Positions 26,583-35,201 of a stretch of 64,000 nt of DNA are shown here, one piece after another. Under the pieces are notes generated by a model. The model had not been told where the DNA came from. It searched no databases and saw nothing but the letters and a program-made list of their open reading frames with translations. The stretch comes from Solitalea koreensis (GTDB taxonomy: Bacteria; Bacteroidota; Bacteroidia; Sphingobacteriales; Sphingobacteriaceae), in NCBI RefSeq assembly GCF_900182575.1, contig NZ_FXSZ01000002.1, forward strand, positions 496,001-560,000, written 5' to 3'. Position numbers and translations under genes: made by a program. The stretch's first letter is position 1. Each line of letters starts with the position of its first letter.

Positions 26583-28007
26583 ATGCTGATGAAGTCTAAA
26601 AAAAATAAACTTACCCTTTACATTGTTATTGCTCTTATCGCCGGTATTTTCTTAGGCTATATACTCAATACAAACTATCTGAATACTCATAACGAAGCAC
26701 TTGTTAAAGCCACTGTGCAAGCTAAAGTTGCTGAATCTAAAATGGCTACCATTACCGACAGCTCTTCAGTGGTATTTCAACAATTGGTTAAAGAGAAAGC
26801 TGAGGCAGAAAAAATCAAATCAGACAACGATAAGTTTCGGGAGAAAAAATTGGAGCCTTTTACCATGTTGAGCGACATTTTTCTTCGTCTGATAAAAATG
26901 ATTGTTGCTCCGTTGGTGCTTACCACACTAGTAGTTGGCGTTGCTAAACTAGGTGACATCAAAGCAGTAGGACGTATTGGCGGAAAAACTTTGTTATGGT
27001 TTTTAGGAGCCAGTTTACTCTCCTTAATATTAGGAATGATATTGGTAAACATTTTCCGTCCGGGAGAGGCAATGAATCTTCCTTTACCTGATAGTCATAC
27101 TAATACAGGAATTCAAAAGGCTGCGTTGAGTCTTAAGGATTTTATCGCTCACATTTTTCCGAAAAGCATTGCTGAATCAATGGCAACAAACGAGATTTTG
27201 CAAATCGTTGTATTTGCAATCTTCTTTGGCGTTGCAACAGCTGCTATTGGTGAACAGGGTCAAATTATTATCAAATTTTTCGATGCAGTAGCACACGTAA
27301 TTTTAAAAGTTACAGGTTATGTAATGAATTTTGCTCCATTTGCAGTATTCGGAGCCATGACCGCTATCATTGCAAAACAAGGTTTGAGTGTGCTTTCAAC
27401 CTATGCCCTATTCATTATTGAATTTTACGGAGGTTTAATTTTACTATGGTTAATCCTGACGTTCATCGGATCATTAATTCTGAAAAAACGTGCGTTTAGC
27501 CTGGTTGGAAGTTTGAAAGAACCTATCCTATTGGCCTTCAGCACATCGAGTAGTGAAGCGGCATATCCAAAAACATTACAACAACTTGAACGCTTTGGCT
27601 GCAAGAATAAGATTGTAAGTTTTGTACTGCCTCTTGGCTATTCATTCAATTTGGATGGATCTATGATGTATATGACCTTTGCATCTTTGTTTATCGCACA
27701 ATCGTATGACATCCATTTGGCATTTGCACAGCAAGTTTCGATGCTTCTCATTCTCATGCTCACCAGTAAGGGCATTGCAGGTGTACCCCGCGCTTCATTA
27801 GTGGTAATTGCCGGAACGATTGCAACATTTAATATTCCTGAAGCCGGATTAGCACTTTTACTGGGTATAGATCCGCTGTTGGATATGGGACGTTCGGCTA
27901 CCAATGTGGTAGGTAACAGTATTGCCACTGCCGTAATCAGTAAATGGGAAGGAGAACTAGGAGAACCACTTACTGTTGAAGATGATGCCGAAATTGAATT
28001 GAGCTAA
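26583..28007 (+). CDS. Dicarboxylate/amino acid:cation symporter
   Basis: DAACS (glutamate/aspartate/C4-dicarboxylate) transporter of 474 residues. The serine-rich hairpin STSSSEAAYPKTL and the FNLDGSMMYM segment (NxDG motif of the Na+/substrate site) are intact. Between the first membrane segment (10-27) and the second there is a 60-residue alanine/lysine/glutamate-rich insertion (about 30-95) predicted to be helical and outside the membrane, longer than in GltP. A second in-frame ATG two codons later is possible. Sixth in the transport run, but 71 bases downstream of the CPA gene. Confidence 0.92.
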   Translation: MLMKSKKNKLTLYIVIALIAGIFLGYILNTNYLNTHNEALVKATVQAKVAESKMATITDSSSVVFQQLVKEKAEAEKIKSDNDKFREKKLEPFTMLSDIFLRLIKMIVAPLVLTTLVVGVAKLGDIKAVGRIGGKTLLWFLGASLLSLILGMILVNIFRPGEAMNLPLPDSHTNTGIQKAALSLKDFIAHIFPKSIAESMATNEILQIVVFAIFFGVATAAIGEQGQIIIKFFDAVAHVILKVTGYVMNFAPFAVFGAMTAIIAKQGLSVLSTYALFIIEFYGGLILLWLILTFIGSLILKKRAFSLVGSLKEPILLAFSTSSSEAAYPKTLQQLERFGCKNKIVSFVLPLGYSFNLDGSMMYMTFASLFIAQSYDIHLAFAQQVSMLLILMLTSKGIAGVPRASLVVIAGTIATFNIPEAGLALLLGIDPLLDMGRSATNVVGNSIATAVISKWEGELGEPLTVEDDAEIELS

Positions 28008-28071
28008 GTCCATTGCCGGCCCTCGAATCTTTTTCGACTTTTAACTTTACACTTTTGACTTATAACTTAAA

Positions 28072-28557
28072 ATGACTGACCGCTTTAAAAAGATTTATCT
28101 TTTAACCATGATCATCGGATCGTTTTTGATCTATATGACGTATTATTATTACAACACCTACTTTAAAAAAGCACATTACAAATTTGTGGAGTTCGAAAAC
28201 TTTGAGGTACGGTACACAAAAGGAGATTTATTATTATACGACTATGATTCTAAAACCGGAATTTTAAAAACTCGTGTAACCCCTGATTCAATCAGCACCA
28301 AAACGATTAAACTTTCTCCGGAAACCTTAAAATCCATTCATCAAAAAATGTGGGATTTGATGTTCTTTGATACGCCTGATCATCTTACAGTGGCTGATCA
28401 ACCAGGAACAGATGCACCTCGTTATTTTCTAGAAATGAATTATCAGAAAAAAAGTAAAAGTGTAACCTGGGACGAAAACTATCCTAAAAATCATTACACA
28501 GATAAAATAGGTGAACTAAAGAAATTTATAGAAACCCGTATTGAAGAAAACCAATAA
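28072..28557 (+). CDS. Hypothetical protein with one membrane anchor
   Basis: 161 residues: a hydrophobic N-terminal segment (8-26) and a soluble remainder rich in aromatic and charged residues (FEVRYTKGDLLLYDYDSKTG). I do not recognise the family. The structure suggests a membrane-anchored protein facing the periplasm. Its stop codon is directly followed by an Rhs C-terminal remnant, so it may belong to the same accessory patch. Confidence 0.7.
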   Translation: MTDRFKKIYLLTMIIGSFLIYMTYYYYNTYFKKAHYKFVEFENFEVRYTKGDLLLYDYDSKTGILKTRVTPDSISTKTIKLSPETLKSIHQKMWDLMFFDTPDHLTVADQPGTDAPRYFLEMNYQKKSKSVTWDENYPKNHYTDKIGELKKFIETRIEENQ

Positions 28558-28562
28558 ATAGG

Positions 28563-28754
28563 GCAAACCAGCACGATTACGGCGCACGGTTCTATGATCC
28601 GGTAATTGCAAGATGGATAACGATTGACCCCAAAGCAGAGTTAGGTAGAAGATGGTCTCCTTACAACTACGGATGGAATAATGCTATTCGAAATATTGAT
28701 CCCGATGGAATGTTTGCTGCTCCACCAGATTATTTTGAAAAAGAAAATGGTGAG
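28563..28754 (+). pseudogene. C-terminal remnant of an Rhs/YD-repeat protein
   Basis: The plus frame from 28563 reads NQHDYGARFYDP, then ARWITIDPKAELGRRWSPYN, then NAIRNIDPDGMF. This is the conserved RHS-repeat core end (DYGARFYDP...DPxAE...SPYNY...NPIRxIDPDG). About 63 codons remain before a stop, with no start codon and no upstream YD repeats, so only the tail of a polymorphic toxin/Rhs gene survives, with its toxin tip cut short (PPDYFEK...). Confidence 0.8.
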
Positions 28755-28772
28755 ATTGTACTCACGCTCTTC

Positions 28773-28799
28773 TAAGTCTTCCTTTTCGGGAGACTTAGC
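28773..28799. repeat. Hairpin repeat, copy 1
   Basis: CTAAGTCTTCC-TTTTC-GGGAGACTTAG: an 11-base inverted repeat with one mismatch, just after the Rhs remnant. A close copy lies at 29444-29477. The two copies bracket the small membrane protein gene. Confidence 0.65.
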
Positions 28800-28815
28800 C
28801 CCGTTCTTATAATCT

Positions 28816-29223
28816 ATGTTCAAAGTTAGATTTTTAAATAGTGTTTTATTTTTACTGATAAAATATTCAGTGTTCTTCTTTATTGTAGCATTTATGGGAG
28901 GAAGATTTAAAACTGCAGTCATGGATAATGCGAGCACTTCGTGGGAGTTTTTCAAACTTACATTAGGCTATATTTTATATGTACTGGTTTACTCCATTTT
29001 TTTAATTGCATTATTCTGTGCCCCCTTGTATTTTATTTTGAAAATAGAGAAAGGATTCCTTTTTCTGTTGGCAGCAATTGTTTTTTATGGGATAGAATTT
29101 GTCGTATATACTCACTTTTATTCCCCATCCGATAGAATGTTGGGGATTTACAATGCAATTGTTGGAGTGGTTTTACTCTGTGTGTTTTTTTTCACGTCGA
29201 TAAAGCATAAGTTTGAGAAATAA
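28816..29223 (+). CDS. Small membrane protein, possible immunity protein
   Basis: 135 residues with four hydrophobic segments (about 8-28, 48-72, 76-96, 108-128). No domain is recognised. It lies directly behind an Rhs remnant, where toxin immunity genes are commonly found, and is flanked by two copies of a hairpin repeat. That it is an orphan immunity gene is inference from position only. The frame is open throughout and the hydrophobic pattern is convincing for a real protein. Confidence 0.55.
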   Translation: MFKVRFLNSVLFLLIKYSVFFFIVAFMGGRFKTAVMDNASTSWEFFKLTLGYILYVLVYSIFLIALFCAPLYFILKIEKGFLFLLAAIVFYGIEFVVYTHFYSPSDRMLGIYNAIVGVVLLCVFFFTSIKHKFEK

Positions 29224-29340
29224 CAATAAAAAGAAGTAACGGAAAATCGGAATCGTTGCAGTATTATTAAAACCAATAAAGGTTAAACTAAAGGTTGAGA
29301 AATAAAGGTGAGTGCGTAAATAAGTGGTAGCCTAAAAAGA

Positions 29341-29370
29341 AAGCCCGATCTGTATAAGGTCGGGCTTTTG
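29341..29370 (+). terminator. Intrinsic terminator
   Basis: AAGCCCGATC and GGTCGGGCTTTT form a 10-base stem with one mismatch, a short loop and a T tail; it ends the small membrane protein transcript. The 29224-29677 gap holds only this, the second hairpin repeat and the rplU promoter. Confidence 0.7.
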
Positions 29371-29443
29371 TAGTATTATTGGGCGTAGGCTTGTTTCGTC
29401 TTGGCATCCCTAAGGAAAGCATCCATTAAGGCACCCCCCCGCT

Positions 29444-29477
29444 CTCCTAAGTCTTCCTTTTTAGGATGACTTAGGAG
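29444..29477. repeat. Hairpin repeat, copy 2
   Basis: CTCCTAAGTCTTCCT and AGGATGACTTAGGAG pair over 15 bases with one mismatch. The core is the same as copy 1 (28773-28799). The following bases (29479-29515, with CTGGCCGATG and CAATG) recur near 432-455. Confidence 0.65.
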
Positions 29478-29616
29478 TATAAAATAAAACAGAAGACTCA
29501 GTCTGGCCGATGGCAATGAGCTTAGTTGTTTTTCTTATCTTCGAGGTGCAAGCATCCACCAAAAATGAGTAATGAAGGTTATAAAGCCAAACTGATTGGT
29601 CTTTTCGCACAATTAG

Positions 29617-29647
29617 TTTCTTTATTCAAAAAAGAATTCTATTTTTG
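29617..29647 (+). promoter_or_regulatory. Promoter of rplU-rpmA
   Basis: TTTC (29617-29620), 19 bases, then TATTTTTG (29640-29647), an exact -7 match with one mismatch in -33. The leader before rplU would be about 25 bases. Confidence 0.55.
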
Positions 29648-29677
29648 CACCTCATTAAAAAAACAAATTTTTAAATC

Positions 29678-29989
29678 ATGTACGCAATAGTAGATATAGC
29701 AGGTCAACAATTTAAAGTTGAAAAAGACCAGTTCGTCTTTGTACACCGCTTACAAGGAGCCGAGGGCGCTAGTATTGAATTTGACAATGTACTGTTAGTT
29801 GATAACAACGGACAAATTACGGTAGGAGCTCCTACTGTAGCTGGTTCATCAGTTTCTGCTAAAATATTGTCTCATTTAAAAGGTGATAAAGTAATCGTTT
29901 TCAAAAAGAAACGCCGTAAAGGTTACAAAAAGAAAAACGGTCACCGTCAATCATTCACCAAAATTCAGATCGAAAACATTAAGTTTTAA
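29678..29989 (+). CDS. rplU: 50S ribosomal protein L21
   Basis: Binds 23S rRNA in the large subunit. The 103-residue protein begins MYAIVDIAGQQFKVEKDQ and has the basic KKKRRKGYKKKNGHRQ segment near the end, both family hallmarks. It forms the usual pair with rpmA, 22 bases downstream. Confidence 0.98.
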   Translation: MYAIVDIAGQQFKVEKDQFVFVHRLQGAEGASIEFDNVLLVDNNGQITVGAPTVAGSSVSAKILSHLKGDKVIVFKKKRRKGYKKKNGHRQSFTKIQIENIKF

Positions 29990-30011
29990 TCGCTTAAAAA
30001 GGAATTAAGAA

Positions 30012-30287
30012 ATGGCACATAAAAAAGGCGCCGGTAGTTCGAAGAACGGTCGCGAATCACATAGCAAAAGATTAGGTATCAAAATTTACGGTGGTCAAGC
30101 TGCAATTGCAGGTAACATCATCGTTCGTCAACGTGGTACTAAACATCATCCTGATAAACTTGTAGGTATGGGTAAAGATCACACCCTATTTGCATTGGTT
30201 GATGGAACAGTAGTGTTCAAAAAGAAAAAAGACAACAAATCATACGTTTCAATCGTTCCTTTTGAAACTGAAACTGCACAAGCGTAA
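30012..30287 (+). CDS. rpmA: 50S ribosomal protein L27
   Basis: Large-subunit protein whose N-terminus reaches the peptidyl-transferase centre. MAHKKGAGSSKNGRESHSKR and the following RLGIKIYGGQ are typical; no N-terminal extension that would need protease processing is present. 91 residues. A terminator follows, ending the rplU-rpmA unit. Confidence 0.98.
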   Translation: MAHKKGAGSSKNGRESHSKRLGIKIYGGQAAIAGNIIVRQRGTKHHPDKLVGMGKDHTLFALVDGTVVFKKKKDNKSYVSIVPFETETAQA

Positions 30288-30307
30288 GCTTTGTTGCAAG
30301 ATAGGTT

Positions 30308-30345
30308 AAAGCCTTTGAGAAATTATCTCAAAGGCTTTTTCTTTT
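30308..30345 (+). terminator. Terminator after rpmA
   Basis: AAAGCCTTTGAGA and TCTCAAAGGCTTT form a perfect 13-base stem, 4-base loop, with T tail. Confidence 0.85.
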
Positions 30346-30405
30346 TAAAAAGAAAATCGAAACAATCTACCTAAATAATGGTCTAATTATTGGAAATCTA
30401 GTAGT

Positions 30406-31071
30406 ATGAAAAACAAACCTTCTGCAGTACTTTGGACAGGTGGCAAGGATTGTGCATTAGCCATGCATGAAGCAATGCAACTGGGCTATGAAATTGTTAA
30501 GCTTGTTACCTTCGCTCCCAAAGAAGCTAATTTTCGTGCACATCCGCTTCCAGTACTAATAGCCCAAAGTGAATCTTTAGAAATACCTTTACAGATAATT
30601 AACATTCAGGAACCTTATGCAGTCAGTTATGAACAAGAAATTGCTCGGTTGAAAGCTGAAGGAATTGAAACACTTATTACAGGAGATATTGATTTTGTAG
30701 CTAATCAACCAAACTGGATACGGGAACGAAGCCTAGCTGTAGGAATAGAAGTACTCACCCCTCTTTGGCATCGTGATCGCCAGGAATTGCTAAATTTGAT
30801 CACCGAACATGATTTCAGGATTATCCTTTCTTGCGTAAAAAAACCTTGGTTCACTAAAAGCTGGCTTGGTGATGAACTTACTGCAGATAAAATTGAACAA
30901 CTCACTTTTTTGAACACCTTAAATGGTGTTGATATCTGCGGAGAAAATGGTGAATATCACACCTTAGCTCTTGACGGCCCCATGTTTAAGAAACGAATTT
31001 ATATTAAATGGAATCCGGTTCAAGAAGATAACCTATTTTACCTGGACATTACTAATATTGAGCTCAAGTAA
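30406..31071 (+). CDS. Dph6-like ATP pyrophosphatase
   Basis: PP-loop ATPase of the diphthine-ammonia ligase (Dph6) family, 221 residues. The PP-loop LWTGGKDCALA is at 9-19, and the later EGIETLITGDIDF and CGENGEYHTLALDGPMF segments are the family's conserved C-terminal signature. Bacteria lack diphthamide, so the bacterial substrate is unknown; an amide-forming or tRNA/cofactor reaction is possible. The methyltransferase gene starts 4 bases after the stop. Confidence 0.88.
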   Translation: MKNKPSAVLWTGGKDCALAMHEAMQLGYEIVKLVTFAPKEANFRAHPLPVLIAQSESLEIPLQIINIQEPYAVSYEQEIARLKAEGIETLITGDIDFVANQPNWIRERSLAVGIEVLTPLWHRDRQELLNLITEHDFRIILSCVKKPWFTKSWLGDELTADKIEQLTFLNTLNGVDICGENGEYHTLALDGPMFKKRIYIKWNPVQEDNLFYLDITNIELK

Positions 31072-31075
31072 GTAC

Positions 31076-32275
31076 ATGACGCTAGAAGACTTTAAGCTTT
31101 TAACCACAGCAAAAGCCCAACAACTCATTTCCGATAATCGCGATCAAGACCCGATAAAGTTTGCCTTGACTTACCGACAAGGTGATATTCCAGTTGCCTT
31201 ACTTTCTACCCAATTAAAATACTTACAACGTTGCAAAGCAAAACTTCCATCGTACTTTGCAGCCCAATGCATTATTCCCCCCTTATCCTATGAACAATCA
31301 AGCAGTGAAACAGCAGCATCATTAAAAGATGTTTCCGGAGAAACCTGTCTGGATTTAACCTGTGGCTTAGGCGTTGACAGCTTTCATTTTTCTCAACATT
31401 TCAAAAAAGTAATCTCACTTGAAATGATGCCTGTATTGGCCGCTATTGCTCAATACAATTTAAACAAGCTAGGAGCAACTAACATTGAGGTTTTAAACCA
31501 ACGGGCCGAAAACTTTCTGCAATCATATCAAGGCCCTAAATTCGACCTACTATTTGTCGATCCGGCCCGACGAGACGACAGCACAAATCGTGTGTTTCTT
31601 TTTGAAGATTGTTCCCCCAATCTGTACGAAACGCTTCCGTTAATGAAAAAGAATGGAAAAAGGATTATTGTAAAAGCCTCTCCCCTTTTTGACATTGACG
31701 CAGCCTGGAAATGCTTTCCTGAGTTGCAAAAACTATCTGTTGTTTCAGTTGACAATGAATGTAAAGAACTTTTATTAGAATTCAACTCCGAGATTCAAGG
31801 CGAAAAAACAATCGAAATTCTATTAAGCAGAAAAGGAGAAACTGCTACTTATTCATTCAATATCCTTTCTGTTTTAAGTACTCCTGAGACTTTTTCAACT
31901 GAAAAATTTCTGCTTGAGCCGGATGTAGCGTTCTATAAAGCACGCAAAACAAAGGAGCTTATGAACAGTTATTTTAAGGACTTATTGGCCACCACCTCCG
32001 GAAAAGATGGATTCTTTTTTTCAGAAAATGCTCCAGTTAACTATCCCGGTCGTATTTTTAATATCATTAATACATGGGATTATCAGCCTAAGTTTTTGAA
32101 AAAACAATTAAAAACAATGGGAATAAAAAAAGCCAATGTAATTAGAAGGCATTTTCCGTCGTCTGTAAATGAAATTCGTAAAGCATTAGGGGTAACTGAG
32201 GGTGGAGATGATTATTTAATCTGTACAACTATCAATGAGCATAATAAGCTCTTTCTTTGCAAACGTTCTAAATAG
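31076..32275 (+). CDS. SAM-dependent methyltransferase, THUMP-like
   Basis: 399 residues from the ATG at 31076 (4 bases after the previous stop). An N-terminal helical domain (1-85) precedes a Rossmann methyltransferase core with motif I DLTCGLGVD (93-101) and VDPARRD as motif IV; the C-terminal 100 residues end in a THUMP-like RNA-binding region (KKANVIRRHFPSSVNEIRKALGV). The family is common in Bacteroidota and probably modifies RNA, but the target is not known. Upstream in-frame codons back to 30971 overlap the Dph6-like gene and lack a good start. Confidence 0.85.
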   Translation: MTLEDFKLLTTAKAQQLISDNRDQDPIKFALTYRQGDIPVALLSTQLKYLQRCKAKLPSYFAAQCIIPPLSYEQSSSETAASLKDVSGETCLDLTCGLGVDSFHFSQHFKKVISLEMMPVLAAIAQYNLNKLGATNIEVLNQRAENFLQSYQGPKFDLLFVDPARRDDSTNRVFLFEDCSPNLYETLPLMKKNGKRIIVKASPLFDIDAAWKCFPELQKLSVVSVDNECKELLLEFNSEIQGEKTIEILLSRKGETATYSFNILSVLSTPETFSTEKFLLEPDVAFYKARKTKELMNSYFKDLLATTSGKDGFFFSENAPVNYPGRIFNIINTWDYQPKFLKKQLKTMGIKKANVIRRHFPSSVNEIRKALGVTEGGDDYLICTTINEHNKLFLCKRSK

Positions 32276-32289
32276 AAATAGAGAAGCTG

Positions 32290-32952
32290 ATGTCAGAAAA
32301 TAAATTAAAGGTAATTTTAACAGGAGCAACTGGAATGGTGGGCGAAGGGGTACTCCATGAGTGTCTGTTGCACCCTGATGTAGAAAAAGTTTTGGTGGTT
32401 GGAAGAAAGCCTTATGGCCTTTCTCATCCCAAACTCCAGGAACTATTACATAATAATTTCTTTGATCTTTCTTCTATTGAAAATCAACTTCAGGGTTATA
32501 ATGCCTGCTTTTTTTGTTTGGGCGTATCGTCGGTTGGAATGGATAAAGATGAATATTACAAATTGACCTATACCCTAACCATGCATTTTGCCGAAACGCT
32601 TGCAAAGCAAAACGCTGACCTGACGTTCTGTTACATATCAGGTGGAGGTACTGATGAAAACGGAAAAATGGCTTGGGCCCGGGTAAAGGGTAAAACTGAA
32701 AAAGATTTGATGCAATTGCCGTTTAAACAGGTTTATGCTTTCCGCCCGGGATATTTGCATCCAACAAAAGGATTGAAAAACACGCAGCCTTATTATAAAT
32801 ACATTGACTGGCTATATCCGGTATTTCGCATCGTTTTTGCTAAGCATGTTTCTACCTTAAAACAATTAGGCTTAGCAATGATAAATGCTACAAAAACTAA
32901 ATACAATAAACAAGTTATCGAAGTGAAAGACATTCATATTTTGGCTGAATAA
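32290..32952 (+). CDS. NAD(P)-binding epimerase-like protein
   Basis: Atypical short-chain (extended) dehydrogenase of 220 residues, similar in pattern to HTATIP2/CC3-like proteins: GATGMVGEGVLHECL (12-26) binds NAD(P), and YISGGGTDENGKMAWARVKGKTE is the family's active-site region with Lys but Tyr replaced by context YISG. Substrate unknown. It follows the methyltransferase by 14 bases and ends that operon. A hairpin with GTCTCA/TGAGAC arms lies in the convergent gap to PhyH. Confidence 0.82.
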   Translation: MSENKLKVILTGATGMVGEGVLHECLLHPDVEKVLVVGRKPYGLSHPKLQELLHNNFFDLSSIENQLQGYNACFFCLGVSSVGMDKDEYYKLTYTLTMHFAETLAKQNADLTFCYISGGGTDENGKMAWARVKGKTEKDLMQLPFKQVYAFRPGYLHPTKGLKNTQPYYKYIDWLYPVFRIVFAKHVSTLKQLGLAMINATKTKYNKQVIEVKDIHILAE

Positions 32953-33048
32953 GAATTTCAAAATGCCAGCCGAAGAGGTTGTCTCAAAAGCCTAAACCAG
33001 AGTAAATCGACTTATGAGACCGCCTTTCAGCTTAGCTAATCAATTTCT

Positions 33049-34041
33049 TTAAATAGCTATAAGATTATCATACAATTCATTCACATCCACTTTCGGTATA
33101 TTCTTTTCTAAATCTTTCAATTCTTTATCCCCATCGAATAAAAGTGGAAAATATTGGCTATCGAGTAATTCATCCTGTAGCATGTCAGGGAAACTTTGCA
33201 ATGCATCCATTCTATAATATCCCGCCGTATTTCCAAGTGTCTGATGATTCATAGCATTAATTACAACAGCCCTGCGCGGCCGATCGGAGAAGTTTTCATA
33301 AGATCCATGCATCGTTAAAGGATGATGGAAGCTGGCATAACCTCTCGACAATTCGTTAGCTACTTTTTTCTCAAAAATTACTAATTGTTCGTTATTTAAA
33401 ACTCCTTTTACAGCATCCATATTGCCAGCTAAACCGGTAATAGGAAGTAATCCCCACTTGTGGCTGCCTGGTATAAAATAAAGACAACCATTTTCTTTGC
33501 TTGCATCATCAAGTCCTATCCAGCAAGTAAGATGGTGCATCGGTTTGGTAAAGGTCCAGTATGAGAAATCTTGATGCCAAGCGACAACGCCACCATGTTT
33601 GGCAGGTTTACAAAATAATTGATCGTGAAAAAGCCTGAATGATTGACCCAATAATTGATAAGCGGCCATGCGATAGGCAGGTGACCAGATTAAATCATGA
33701 AATCCGGGAGTAACCCGCCAGGCACCAATGGCATGAAACAATACCTTTTCAGGATCTTCCGATTCATTACTTTCATAATGATAAAACAACCCTTTCTCTT
33801 CAGTATTTAATGAATGTAGCCTAAGGAGTTCCTCATTCAAAATATCGACTTGTTCATCGGTCATGATTTTAATACCGCTTACAAAGCCATTGTTACTAAA
33901 AGAGGCTATCTGCTCTTCCGCTAGCATATATTGCTCCCATTCCTTCGCATTTTTAGGTTGCTCAAATAGGCTACTCATCGGACTACTATGAATTGCAAGA
34001 TCAATAGATGATTTAGAGTTAAATTTTTTCATAATGTTCAT
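33049..34041 (-). CDS. Phytanoyl-CoA dioxygenase (PhyH) family protein
   Basis: Non-haem Fe(II)/2-oxoglutarate oxygenase. The HxD part of the iron triad is His156 and Asp158 (WHQDFSYW) and the distal histidine is in HHPLTMHGS; RRAVVINAMN supplies the 2-oxoglutarate arginine. The start at 34041 (330 residues) is preferred; ATG 34032 is also possible, and codons up to 34164 are not like a PhyH N-terminus. It is divergent from an AraC regulator that probably controls it. The substrate is unknown; a small hydroxylation of a sugar- or amine-containing nutrient is plausible. Confidence 0.85.
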   Translation of the reverse strand: MNIMKKFNSKSSIDLAIHSSPMSSLFEQPKNAKEWEQYMLAEEQIASFSNNGFVSGIKIMTDEQVDILNEELLRLHSLNTEEKGLFYHYESNESEDPEKVLFHAIGAWRVTPGFHDLIWSPAYRMAAYQLLGQSFRLFHDQLFCKPAKHGGVVAWHQDFSYWTFTKPMHHLTCWIGLDDASKENGCLYFIPGSHKWGLLPITGLAGNMDAVKGVLNNEQLVIFEKKVANELSRGYASFHHPLTMHGSYENFSDRPRRAVVINAMNHQTLGNTAGYYRMDALQSFPDMLQDELLDSQYFPLLFDGDKELKDLEKNIPKVDVNELYDNLIAI

Positions 34042-34291
34042 ATATGGTGTATAATTTTTCACAGATAAACTTTTTTTCTGAATACACTGATAACCGGTTC
34101 CACATGAAACAGCCCAATTTCTACAGCTCATGCGCGCAATAAAAAAATGCAACTGTTTTATCAAAAATATTTTAACAATAAGAGAATTTAAACCTCTATT
34201 TTGTCGAATACTTACACTCTATTGAATTATTTTAAAACTTTAATTGAAATACACCTCAATAGAGTTAAGATTATAAAACTGTATCTAACTA

Positions 34292-35197
34292 ATGAAAATT
34301 CATTTTATAAAAATAAATACAGTACCTGGAGAGCTTCTAATTGCAACAGAAGTGAAAGAGAGAAAATTTTCCGCACCGTTGCATTACCATCCGGAGCTTG
34401 AGCTTACATTAATACTAGAAAGTTCAGGAAAAAGATTTATAGGTGATAGCATTCAAAATTTTGAACCGGATGACCTTGTTTTAGTAGGAGAAAACCTGCC
34501 TCATTTTTGGCGCAACGATAGTAATTTACTAAAAGATGGATTTTCACGTGCCATTGTAGTTCAGTTTAACAAAAGCTTTCTGGGCGAAAGTTTCTTTACA
34601 TTAAATGGAGCAAATCATATAAATAGGCTAATTAAAAATAGTACAAGAGGTGTTTGCTTTCGAGATCCAATAACAAAGGCATTGATAAAGGATAAATTAA
34701 TACGGCTGTTAGAATTAGACACCTTCGAAAAAGCCTTAGGGCTGCTTGAAATACTCAATATTCTTGCAAAATCGGATATCTGTTACCTCTCCAGCCCTGA
34801 ATATAAAGCACACTTTAATGAAATTGACTGCACAAGATTGAATAAAGTTTTCAATTATGTTTACAATAATATCAATAGTTCATTTGAAATATCTGAAATA
34901 GCCGACTTATTAAATATGAGCGTTTCAGCTTTTTGTCACTATTTCAAAAAAAGAACTCAAAAAACGTTTATGCAATTTATAAATGAAACCAGAATTGGAA
35001 AAGCGAAGCGATTACTCATCGAAACCGACAAATCAATTGCTGAAATTGCTTACGAAAGCGGATACAATAGTCTGTCTAATTTCAACAAACAGTTCAACTC
35101 TTTGGAGAAATTGTCACCCAAACTTTTTAGAAAAAAATATTATGATTATGCAAACGATTTACCGGACGTACCCGAACATTTGGAATATGATTCGTAA
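34292..35197 (+). CDS. AraC family transcriptional regulator
   Basis: An N-terminal cupin sensor (about 10-130, with HYHPELELTLILES) and a C-terminal double helix-turn-helix (about 190-290, ISEIADLLNMSVSAFCHYFKKRT and IAEIAYESGYNSLSNFNKQF). 301 residues. Divergent from the PhyH gene with a 250-base gap between their starts, a common arrangement for local activators; the inducer is not known. It is convergent, 4 bases apart, with the symporter gene. Confidence 0.92.
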   Translation: MKIHFIKINTVPGELLIATEVKERKFSAPLHYHPELELTLILESSGKRFIGDSIQNFEPDDLVLVGENLPHFWRNDSNLLKDGFSRAIVVQFNKSFLGESFFTLNGANHINRLIKNSTRGVCFRDPITKALIKDKLIRLLELDTFEKALGLLEILNILAKSDICYLSSPEYKAHFNEIDCTRLNKVFNYVYNNINSSFEISEIADLLNMSVSAFCHYFKKRTQKTFMQFINETRIGKAKRLLIETDKSIAEIAYESGYNSLSNFNKQFNSLEKLSPKLFRKKYYDYANDLPDVPEHLEYDS

Positions 35198-35201
35198 CAA
35201 T

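Noticed and set aside
28641..28955. 104-codon minus-strand frame
   Set aside because: It covers the Rhs remnant and the start of the membrane protein gene on the other strand and has no protein-like composition.
32969..33027. GTCTCA/TGAGAC inverted repeat thought to be an insertion-sequence end
   Set aside because: No transposase remnant or target duplication is seen; a terminator-like hairpin between convergent genes is the simpler reading.
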